NCBI RefSeq assembly: GCF_050947875.1
Contig: NC_134577.1
Location: 69,506,639 to 69,570,638 of the forward strand
From: Dermacentor variabilis
Taxonomy: Eukaryota > Arthropoda > Arachnida > Ixodida > Ixodidae
Length of the DNA stretch: 64,000 bases
Direction of reading: 5' to 3'
In this document: piece after piece, positions 12,401 through 24,400 of the stretch
Position numbering within the stretch: position 1 is the stretch's first letter
Layout: every line of letters starts with the position of its first letter
The notes under the pieces: generated by a model
Databases searched by the model: none
Seen by the model: only the letters and a program-made list of their open reading frames with translations
What the model was told of the DNA's origin: nothing
Program-made: the position numbers and the translations under genes

Positions 12401-15400
12401 GTTTACAATCGATTTGCGCAGCCTCAACTGCTCTTTGCACTCACACTTTATCGCTCTAATGGAGCACAGCAGGAAGTTACATTTGAAACCGGTCGAGGTG
12501 CCTACTTTTGTTTAAACTATATGTTATCGTAGTCATGACACGATGACGATTGTTACTGGGGAGCTGCCACAGTGGTAACAATGCACCGCAACAGCATGTG
12601 AGTGCAGCTGTGTGTGTTTCTGGAACAGCTATTTCTGTGAACGAAATTGCCAGTGGGCTGCGATGCTCATTTGTGTTGTCCGTTGTCTGCAGAACATTGG
12701 TTCGGTGACCGAGCTCCTGAAGGCGGTGAAGATGCTGTGCGTCTACTTGTGGCCGCAGGAGATAGCGAGCACGAGCACCCTGTGCCTCGACGTCATCCTG
12801 CGCATGCTCAAGTGCTCGCACTTCAACGCTCGCATGAATGGCCTCAAGGAGGTGAGAATGGCTGGCAGGTTCACCGCTGTCACTCAGTGGCTGTGGCATT
12901 TTGCCACCGAGTGTGAGATCGTGGGTTCGACTCCCCGCCACAGCCGCCACGGCCCAGTGGGGTCAGATACTAGCAATGCTCGTGTCCTCCCATTGGGTGC
13001 ACGTAGAAAAGAGAGAGAAAAGAAAAAAGCCGGAATGGTTGAAATTATTGAGGAGCTTTCCGCTGTAGGATCTCTCGCAGCCCCTATAATATTTTGATTT
13101 GATCATTGACTAAATCAGTCAATAACCAGCACCAGATGCGGAGGGGTTGTTTCTCATTCAGTCACTTTCAGGGACATATACTTTAAGTACATGTTACTTG
13201 TAGGATCTAGAGATAATGGATGGGATGAGAAGAGTTGTGTACATTCCATTTGAGTTATCTTCACATCACATCATTCTAAAGCACATTGACTGCATTTAGG
13301 TGTTGCACTGTGCAAACAGGAATGCACATTTGACAGTGACCAGCCAAGACTAATGGATCGAGTTGCTACCCACTCGAAAAGGTTAATCACACCAAATTTA
13401 TTCTTTACCCAGGCATGCTACCACAATGGCATAAGAATTTTGACGAAAATACAAAAATAACTTTCAGAAAAACATTAAAATACCTTTGCTCTACAGTTAA
13501 TGCTTTTTTTTCAACAAATATGCCTTTAATGCTTGGACACAGCCTCACATGTATCCAGCACCAGTGCTACTAAAATTTGATGCCGGTTTTGAAGTTCTGC
13601 TGTCCCCTGCCCAGAGTGAATTTTTCCTGAACTACAGAGCTTTCTTGGTGAGGTTTTCTTGCAGGCTTCAATTGTAGTTTCATGGCTGCTTTTGGGCGGA
13701 TGATCAAGTTATATTTTTAGTCACGCTGCACCTGGCAGATTGCTGCAGAAATTATTTGGTTAGGTGCAACTGGGTCCCAAAATTGTATCATAAGCAGTAC
13801 AGCTAAGCGTAAACTGTGTTGTCATGTGTGTTGCGTTTGTCTACTTTCTTCCCTTGTACAGTTGATCAAACTCATCGACGACTGTTCAGCAACAGGCACT
13901 TCATCAAAGGCAGCCATTGATGCCGAGCAGCTGCAGAATTGGATGGCAGAGAACAATGTCCTCTCCATCACACTGGAAAGTGAGTTTGTCAGATGCTACC
14001 ATGGTGTAACATTATAAGACAGGAAGATGGCTTTACGATTAGAGATGAGGCAGGTGTAGCTCGCGTTATAGGAGGAAAAAGTGGGGGTGGGCAGGTCACG
14101 TAATGCACGGGGCATATACTAAGCAGTCATCTACAAAAGAAACAGTAGTGGGCTGCCTGGAGAATGAGATTAGGAAATTTGTAGTCATAAGATGGACTTG
14201 GCTCATGTAAGACATGGGTGATTGGAGATCAGTGGGAGAGGCCTTCGTTTTGCAGTGGACATAATATCTGTCGATGATGTTGATGTTAGTAACCAGCTCA
14301 GTGGCTCACTGGATGATAGTAACCAGCTCAGTTAAGGCAGTGAGCAGAAGTCATCTTGGAAAATTAACACCAGCAGATGGGACCACAAGGAACAAAAGGC
14401 AAAAGACAGATGCAGCGCTGTGTCCATCTGTGGCCAACACCATGCCTGTCTTTTTGGCTTGCTTCCTTGAGGACAGGTCTGTTAGCAGTGCCTTTTCAAG
14501 ATGATGAATCACCAACTCTCTCAGTTAATGATCTTAGTGAGCATAAAGTTGCAGGTGCGATACCCGATTGCTGTAGCCACATTACGATCCGTGTGGAATG
14601 CAATAAATTCACAGTTTTGCCCAAAAGGCGAGTCATTGATAGTGATAGCGAAGTATGAGACAACTACACAAAGCAATGTTCATAGTTCTTTTGACGATGT
14701 AAATTGCGGTAAATGTTTGCTTACTAATTAAATTATCAAGCATGATGCCACACACGCACTGGCAAACAAACCGATGCCACTCAATGACTGCAAACAATAG
14801 CTGTCAGAACACTGTCGGGATGGAGAGCGGCAGCAGTGGTGAGTGAACGCTTCCATGCTGCTCCTCGCTTCAACTCATCTCCGAAACTTGAGGTTATGCA
14901 ACATCCCACAGGTGCACAGGAAGACAGCGCACATGACGCCACCAGCCATCTCGGCTCGCCAAGTCTTTGTGCCCACCACAGATTACCTCCAAGATAGGGC
15001 ACGTGGCCTGCATATACACAAGGAACCCTCGTGCTGCCACAGCCGTGCTAGCAGAGGAGGCACACGCTCACCTGCTACTGGCAGTGAAGAGCAGAGGCCT
15101 TTTCATTGCCAGGTTCTGAAATCAAAGATGCCATGACCAAGGGAAGGGTGCATGAAGCACCCTCCCTGTTCCCTCTTCTTTTCGTGTCTCATCTGCCCAT
15201 GCAGATGTCAGCAGCAGGGCGGTCAGTGCATTAGCCACATTACACTTTTCGGTCCATTGTGCAAACTTAAAGCAAGTCTTGTGAAATGTTACTCAAACCT
15301 ATAAAAATAGACTGATGTGCATCAAAGAATGGTGTTGGCAATGAGAGGCCACCTTACGATGTTCACGGCTGCAAAGATGGCAGCCGTGAACATCGTTGGT

Positions 15401-18400
15401 CCATCCCGTAAACTCTTTCATTGGTGAGGTTGCTTGTCCGCTTTCCAAGTACAGTCGACTTCCAGTAATTCGACACTGACGGGACCAATGAAACTGATAG
15501 AATTATCCAGCGGGTTGAATTAGACAAGATAAAAAAAATATGCCGACCACCACCATTTTGCATTATTTGCCCAATGCACACACCGCCAAATGAAACGTAC
15601 ACCCATGTGCTATTTGTCCAAAGTAAGAACAAACGTAGAAATTACATTAAAGCTGCTAAAAAATGTAGTAATCTAAAGCGCACCCTATATTTTAGCAAGA
15701 AAAATTGACAGTGTATGTGTTGCACAATGGGCGGCCAGTTCCCTAAGGTCAGCTTTGCCACATTGTTTAAGCTTGCTTTGCCGCAGTACAGTCGCGATCA
15801 ATTTGAAGGTGATCGCTCGAGCGGCCACCAAAACTAGGAGCAGCGCCACGTTACGTCATCACCGTCGGTCGAGAGGGAAACATCAGATAGCTCCCCTCTC
15901 TCTCTTTTGGTGTTCCCTGAAAAGCTGTCACTCCCGTCACCGTTCACGGCATAACCTGCGAATTCATTTCGATTGCGTTATGAGCCTTTGCACGAAGGCG
16001 TCATTGTTAGCCAAGATATGCTTTAGGAAGCGACGCACACAGATCATTGCCATGAAAGGGAAACAAACGCAAAAATGTGGCGAGTTGGTCTTGGGGGTGA
16101 TGGCTGCAGCCTGGAAGAGCATAATAGGGGAAGAAGGCAGCGCAATTTTTATTTTCGCAGTTCCGAAATCGGCCGCTATGCTGTTTGGAAGGCCCGCCGG
16201 TCGATGCTCGCGTGATCACCTTCAAATTGATAGCGACTGTACATTGGTGTAATGCGGTAAAGCAGACTAACGCCGTGGAGACGCTTTTGGTATGGTACCC
16301 GATTGCACCGGACAGGCAATTTTCGGCCCACTTTTTTGGGAAAAAGAGGTGTAAGTTAAAATCGGGTAAATACCGTAAGAAGACATTGCGAGCTGCGGTT
16401 ATTGCTTGAAAATATTCCTAGGGCAGGCTGTAAATATGCATTTTTGATGGGAGTTCACATGTATTCAATGCATTCATTGTCCCCCAAGCTCCGCCGAGAC
16501 AGGCGTTGCCATTAGAGGTGTGGCTATTGGAGCCACCATAGGTGTCAGGCGCATGTAGGCTGACTAATCATATTCAAATTATCCGGCTTAAGCCAAATTT
16601 AGGATTGAAATAACAAGCGTTTGGGCCCCTAGAAATGCATGGGCACTGGCCGGTACCTTCAGTTAAAATAGAATTAGCCAAAAATTTAAAAAAAACTGAG
16701 TCTAATTAACGGAAGGCAACTGTATTATGTGACTTCTGCGAATGCATTTGTGTCAGTTTGGCACCAATCTGTAACTTTAGTTGCCGACGTCCAATGAACC
16801 AGCACTGATTAGGCCTAATGGCTTGACTGACAGCTGCTAAAACAGCGTTCGGATACACATGCATGCGTACCAAGTTTGTCTATGCACGTAAACTCGTGTG
16901 CATACAGAAAGCTCTGAACTGCGTGGAAATGTATGTGTGAACACCCGTATCCAATACAATCTGCATGCCTTCCAGCAGCTAATCGGCCTAATTTTCACAC
17001 ATGCTTTTGCCATTTCTGAAATATGGGCTGCTTTTGTCGCCGTTCTCTCTCTGCATCGCGTTATTGCTTCGATCAGTCCTGCTGACCATCGAACCTTGTA
17101 CCAACTGTGGCTGCACTCCATGACAGGGCTGCACGCCTTCAGGTACAAATCGCTCAGGGTGTTTCATCGAATATACTCAATATTTGAATAACCAAACAGT
17201 AGACATATGATTAACGAATCTAATTACTCGAACATCCGCTATTCGATAGCCAGTTTGTCGAGTATTCACACAGCCCTACTTTACACAGGACCTCACGACG
17301 ATGGCAATGACCACAGTGAAAATTCGCCTGATGTGCCCATGTAATTGCTATTGCGATAAATACACTGACGGGCTGATTCTCAATCACACATTAAATAAGT
17401 TGAGGTGTTCAAAAACTAACCCCTTATACTACAGCGCCCATCATAGCTTGGATGTTGCATTCCATTCCAATGAGTTACCTAGAGTGGCTGTAAAATATGG
17501 GAGAACTTGGTTAGCAGTTTCACTGATCATGGGTTGTAAGGAGACTCAGAGAAACCTCTGCTTTGACTACCTTGTGAGAATTTATGTACTGTCAATGGCA
17601 GGACAGAAAGTGTGTCATGAACCTGTTACATGTTTATATAATTGTCTCAACGCTGGAGCCACATTTGTAAACAGTGTCATGTGGGACAACATAGAGCCTT
17701 AAAAACTCTAATGCCTGGCCTACCAGCTGATCCTGAAAGAATCATCATATAAGTCTTAGAAGATCTCCTCATGAGAGGCATTGCCTGCATATGCGGTAAT
17801 CTGTACTTGAGATTCCTTTCACAGAAACGCAAAGGTATGTTTGTGAAGGTATGTAATGATAAGATGAGTGTTTCTGTGTTCACTTCTGTTCAACTGAAGT
17901 TTCCTTGCTGGCCCTCTTTCTTTCTTTTATGTGCTTCCCGATCTCTTTCAGGCAACATAGATCAGGCTCAATACATGGACAAGATTAAGAGTATAATTGA
18001 GTTCGTCGGGCAGCGACTTTCTCTCGAGGAACTGACAAAGATCTGGTCCATGCAGGTGAGTGGTGTAGTTAGGCATCAGTTAAATGCCTAAAGTGATTGT
18101 CACTGTGAATTAGTTGGCCTATTAAGGCTTTAGAGCTGCCTGCTGAGCTAGTAAAATGGACGTCACTTTTCCTGTCTCTGATCAAGGTCTTCTTCAGCAG
18201 ATGCTGTAGGGTTTGAACTCTGAGCTCTTCAGCTGTGGCCTTTGCAGGTCGCCCCACAGGCCCTATGTTTCATAATCTGAACAAGCTTATTGGTCAGAAG
18301 TTTCTTGAGGGTCTGGTGATGTTCACGTTTGACTGTGGGCAGCTAGCCACAAATCACTGGGCTAACAAAATTGCCACCAATCGCTGGGCTAACAAAACTG

Positions 18401-21400
18401 CCCTACTTCATGGAGCGCCACAATAAAATAAAATTAATGTGAAAAGTAAACGAGTCTCTCACTTCCATTCAATCAGTTAGATGACAGATCAGAAAGACTG
18501 CTATGTCAGCTGTTGGGATTTGTTGCGATTCGTTGGAAACTTGTTGGATGTAGTTGTTAGGATGACTAGCTGTATGATTGTGCAAGGGATTTTTGTGCAG
18601 AATAATGTGGTACTAAAACAGATCTGTGTTAAAATGACCTGATTCATCAGATAATTTGCTGGAATGCCTGTTGCCGTATGTGCCTGTTGTAACCTGTTGG
18701 GTTCTATTAAAATCTGTTGGAAACCTGTTGGTACAACCAGTCATACAACAAATCAGATTGTTCCTACATACTTATGTCTCATGCCTAATGCAATAGGAAT
18801 GTGCAGTGAGCAAAACCAAATTAACATTTTCTCCAATCAGAATCTTTCCTTTCATCTAGATCTGTCATTTAGAGCACTGTCATTTTTAGTATGGGATGGG
18901 CGACAACACATCAACAAATCATTTTGCTGCTCATTGGTGGAGTCTCAACCAGTTAGCTTGTGCAGATACCAACATCTTGAATCAGAGCTTCCAAAATTAT
19001 TTGATTGAAGCACTTCGGTTTGAAATGCACCGTCTCCACTAAAAGTGTCTGTCAATGCTGATCAAGTTGACTAGCGGTAGCGGGCTTCGCTCTTTAAAAA
19101 ATGGCAAAGAATGACTATGGCCTCCAATTCCTTCTATGGCACTTATGTTACTGCAGGATCGGCAGAACTGCCAGGTGGTGGACAACATTCACGGCATCAT
19201 GGCAGCTGCTTCCACAAAGTTCAGCCAGCAGCAGTTCGACCACCTGATCGCCCTCATTGGCAAGGTGGGCACGACACCACCTGTTCTGTAGTTGTCTTAC
19301 TTACCGTGGACACGCATGTCATGGCGGCATATTTTATTTTAAGGTAAATCGCTTTCTTTGGCTCTTCTGCCCATTTTCATGGGTGGAAGTTGGACTTCCG
19401 GCGCCGATACTGCAAAGGGCACATGCTCTCACACAATCGAGCTGCAGGGCGATTCGTCACCCAACACCAACTACAAGTTCAAATCTCGATAATTCGAACT
19501 CCAAGAGGCCTAAAAGTTTGTTGAGCTAACACATGAGCGGGAAGTTCCACGAGATTTATTCACACGTATTTACAAATTACGGTCAGTTATTAGGCTAGTA
19601 TTGATCAGTCTTGGTGCTCATACTGTTTTCAGTGATCACTCGGCTTACCATTGTTCCTTGAGTGTCCCAGTGGAAATTGATTAACTTATATCCAGTGATG
19701 ATGAACATTGTACTAAATCAGAGGATTGAGTGCACACTCCTGGGACACTGGTATGTCAAGTGATCGGTCTGTTGACTTAAGTTGGAAGAACTTAAGACTC
19801 GAGGCCCATTTGGGGAACACATCAGTTGTGTTCCATTTTTTGTCCATGCTTCATGCAGGCCTGGAGAGGCAGCAGTGACATCACGTGGCGACGCCTTCTC
19901 ACCTTCATTGGCAAGCTTGGTAAAGAGAGCAACCAAGGAAAGGTCTCCACCAAGGTCAGTTTTGATTTCAACTAAGTCAGCAACGACACACAAAAGTCTC
20001 AGTTTAATGCTAACTTGGATGCCGATTTGCAGCTGACCTTACTTCTTTATTTTACTTTTAAAATCACATAGTATTTGAGCACATTACTGCTGCTGCCAGT
20101 ATGTGACACACTTATGTTTTTGTCACGAGCTCGAGTGATGTATTGCGGCCAGTGGTCGTGAAAACGAGCCACTCCACTTGTAGGGTCAGATCTGCTAGGC
20201 CTTCCGTGTAATAATTATATCATTTTTTGCAACATAAAAGTGTTGACACTGAATGCCACATCAGATTACATGACAGGTACTTATATCTCTCTTGCATATG
20301 TGATACACTGCTTTAGTGTTGTGTTCGAGCAATAAAAGATGTCTAGCCATCACGGCATTACCCTGCTGTGTATGAAATGGAGTATATGACAATGTGTCAT
20401 CAAGTTTGTTAGCCTACCCAAGTCCACTGCACGGTGATAACCTTCCTTAGCAATTTCCTGTTGTCTCTGCGCTTTGTCCAGTCCATGTAATCCCCTTTCA
20501 TCCTCTTTTCCTTTGGTTCCATAGTGTTTACTGTAATAGACTGCGGATTATCTGTTCTACACATCACAGGATTTGCCAGTGATAAGTGTTACGTAGCAAG
20601 CATCAAGTTGCTTAACACTATGTCCTCACCAATTCCAAGGCATTTCCTACGTGACATCACTTTCCTTCACACAAGTTCTCTTTTCTTTCTCTTGGTCCTG
20701 CACTCTCACCTTTGTCACGCATACGACCAACAGTCACGCCTCGCCGTCCAGGTCGACCTTGTTCCCTCATCTGGCCCTGTTTCCTCTTTGTTCCCCATGA
20801 CCCCCCCTCCTCCTGCATTAGCTGTTGGACCTTCTGTGGGAGCTCCTGCACCTGAACTCGCTTCCCAAGCCCCATGTTGAGCAGTTTGTCGAGGAGTTCT
20901 TCAGCATCCTGTCGGAGATGGGCAACAGGGACAGCGCAAAGCGTCAGTACGTTGGCCGCTGCGTCGATGACATCAAAAAGGTAAGGCAGCGGAGTGTCTG
21001 TTTACCACATATCGTAATATTTATAATTGGTGACAGTCAAAGAATGCAGTGGCAAATGCACCACTGTCCCATTCAGAAGACAGTTCACATAGATGTGATC
21101 GTGATTTACATTAATGGGGAGGTCATGGTCGAGGCACAGAGGCCAGCTGCACTGTGATTGTGTGGGTGGAATTAGAGCTGAATTCTTATGGTAGATTCAG
21201 CTCGCTTTTGCCTCGCTCCAACTGGGATCAGAACAACGTAGAGCTCTAGATTATAGCCAGAAAGAGCACGCCTTACTCAAGCATTCAGCTTCTCTTCAAA
21301 TTAGTCGCAGCTGAGAAGCAAAAATATGTCAGTGCTCCTCTTGTTGTAAACAAACATGGTGGACTAATAGGCACGCACCCACTGCCACAGCAGGTGCCCA

Positions 21401-24400
21401 CTGACAACAGAAGTTGCAACAGCCATGAGTCTGTAATTTTGTTGCACTCTTAGGATGAAGGCGAACATGCTTGAGTGCTTGTAGCCAGAGTGCAGTGCTT
21501 TGAAAGAACCAGGCAAATGTGTTCCAAATGCTCAATTTCAACCAGTCTAATGTAAAGCGTGCGACCAGAACACTCTAGAGCGCTTGAAAGTGACAGGATT
21601 ATGTCGTCATCGAATGTCAAGTTGTCACTCGGTGTGTCAACAAGCATACTCCATCTGAAAAAGCTGGGTGGCCAGTGTCCCAGCGCAAATGCAAAAAAAA
21701 GCTTAACTATGCAAGATTGACAAAGGTACCAGTACTCAACGTGCTCTGTAAAAGTGTGCCTGTGACTCGTGCTTAGTGCATGTAACTTACAGGCATGTGC
21801 ATTCTCTAAAAACATAGATGTGCTAACAGGTAAATGCCTGCTGGGGGCACTGCAGGTTCAGCTAGCGTGCACTTGTAGGTCCTGACACTTTGTGGTGTCA
21901 GATTTTCTGTGTGGTTGGGTATCGTTCGGTGTATACATGTACTTTGAAATTTATGTTGTGGGAATGAGCAATGTTTTGGGTGGAGGGTATGGTACGCTAA
22001 GTATACATTTGCGTACATAAATGGTCACCGCGGTAAGGAAAGGAATTGTCTACAGTAATTTGTTGATCAGAGTCACGTCCATATTAGCCAGGCAGAAACA
22101 TAAATTGTAAGAAACAGTGTGAGATTTCATTAGCCATGTAATAAATTCATAGCATATTAGCATTGGTATAGTATAAAATTATTATAATTGTTGGTTGCCG
22201 GGAACAAGTCGTTCATCCATTGCAGCAGCGATTGAGCACAGTACCCTAACAGGTTACTGCCTGCATAGCTTCATTCACCCATTTCCCAAACTCTTGCAGT
22301 TAGAAAAGACGTACAGCACAAAGGATAAAGACTGCGAGAGATGATATACGCTGCGCTGGCTTCCAACGATCTTGTTGGAAGATTGTTGGAAGCTAGCGCA
22401 GTGTATGTCGTGCCTTGCAGTCCTTGTCCTCTGCGCTGTAGTACTTCATTTTTATCATGAACTACCAACTAGCCCAAGCAACCACCCTAGTTCACTCTTG
22501 CAGTGCCTTATTATAATTTTTTTTTCTCTAGCGTTCCTGGAGCAATATCACACAAGCATCTCGCTTTCTGAAGATTCACTGGCTCTCGTCATTGGCCAGT
22601 GCCACACTTTTGTCAGTGGTAGCCAGCAGGGCGAAGTGGGAAAGCAAATTGAACACCACCTACTGAGTGATGTAGGAGGCAAAATGAACGTTCCTAAAGT
22701 GGGATGCCTGTGCAGCCTCGTACCTGTTGCATCTGGATTGACTGCAATTCCTTATGGCTTTGTTCTGAGTGCTTAAGGCAATTTTCATGACATTTCAGTA
22801 TGATATGTTAATTAAAATCATCAGTGTGCGCATCTTGATAATGTATGACCACTACTGGTTTTCTGCTGCCATTTTCAGAACATGTGTGTGATTCCTGCTC
22901 TGAAAATGTTGCGGCACATCAGCGGGGCCAAGGGAACCACAGGTAGCAAAGGCCCACCGTACAAGCAAGACAAGGTAAGCTCCTTTTATCTGTTTTTTTT
23001 TTTTTGCTTCTTTTCATTGTGATAGCAACTACCGTATGTACTCGCATAATGATTGCACTTGCGTAATGATCGCACCCCTGAATTTTGTCGTCAAAATTCA
23101 ATTTTTTTGTTTCCCGTGTAATGATCGCACTCCGAACTTGCCGCAGCGACATGTCATGTGCCAAGTCTAGCTAATAATGATTGCGCTTACCATCTGTCGA
23201 TTGCTACGCGAACGACTCTTCAAGACAAATCAAGCGGTCTGCACGCACCAAACATTCTTAAGCAGATGCCCCATTTCATTCCTTTCATCACTTTTCCTCA
23301 CTTCCATGACAAAAAAAAAGCTACAACCAAACTTGCCTTTATTGTTGCGGTCAACAACAACAACAAAGGCGCCTTTCGATTCTTCTCGTCTGCACTCATG
23401 GGCACGCAACAAATCGCAAGCGGCAACGATAGTAGCCACGTTTACACTGATACATTAAAAGTGTACCCTATTCATACGCCGATGCTCGTAACACAGCTAA
23501 GATATTCGCCCACCCTTAGCGGAAACGTGCCGTATTAGGATAGTAGTGAAGACAAATGCCGCAGTTTCCGCAGCATGCCCGCCATGTGTTTCTGTGTTAC
23601 TGGCAGCTAAGCCCGCCCATCTGTTTCTGTCCCCTCAAAGTGGACATGGCTACGTTATTGCCGCAAACTTGCAGATATTAATGATATTACTCATTACTGA
23701 TACAGAAGAAACTGTTTCAATTCACGTAATATACTCACGAGAAGAAAAAAAAAATCGCGTTCGTTGCGTTCGGCTTGCTCCACCGGCCGCTATTTTTGTT
23801 TTGGTATCCCGCACTACATACAGCGGCAGCCACCTATTTGTTGACATGTTGCCCCACAGCAAACGCGGGATGAAAAATTGTTTTTTTTCCTTTCGCGGGA
23901 AATTTAACTCGCATAATGATCGTACCCCTTAATTTACTCAAATTTTTTCACAAAAAAGTTCGATCATTATGCGAGTAAATACGGTATATGGATACTCCAA
24001 CCGCATTTTTGCTGTCGCCGTCGCTGTGACGTTCCGTATAAAGTGCAAGGGCGATAATGTCTTTGCTGCGCGTCGTATGCCGTATGTGTGAGTAAAAGCA
24101 CACGAGGGAAGCTACAATCATGGCTCACTCTAGTGCGTGAAGGAGAAAACGGAGAGCACACGTGCCATTTTCCGTCACACGAAAGGCCGTGAGGAAATGG
24201 GAGGTAGAGAGGGGAGGGGGCGGCGTTGTGCTCTAGCAGCAACTGGGCATTTTGCCACTGGATGCAAGGATGATCGCAGCTCAATCTCTCGCGCCCTATA
24301 TGGAGGCAAGCAGGGAGGCAGCGCGGGAGGGTGGCTTTGACTCTGCCAGCAAGTGTGTACATTGTATGGTTGTGCGCGCCCTATCTTGAAAATGATCTGC

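Larger units (their letters stand above)
13980..17951 (+). other. Intron 10 (4.0 kb)
   Basis: It contains a LINE fragment (14041-14287), a perfect hairpin (15356-15396), an M1 element with a nested mariner-like MITE (15452-16722) and a short hAT-like copy (17155-17278). I recognise nothing in 14290-15350 or 17280-17951. Confidence 0.8.
18056..19156 (+). other. Intron 11 (1.1 kb)
   Basis: It contains a 27-bp tandem duplication (18347-18400) and a low-complexity stretch at about 18505-18735 rich in TGTTGG and TGTTGT. I see nothing else. Confidence 0.75.

Noticed and set aside
12880..12950. tRNA-like sequence with A and B boxes
   Set aside because: The arms do not pair as in a functional tRNA, and the body continues as a SINE also present elsewhere in the window.
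15755..16252. 165-residue open frame in intron 10
   Set aside because: It coincides almost exactly with the nested mariner-like MITE and crosses both inverted ends, so it is not a gene. No transposase motif is present.
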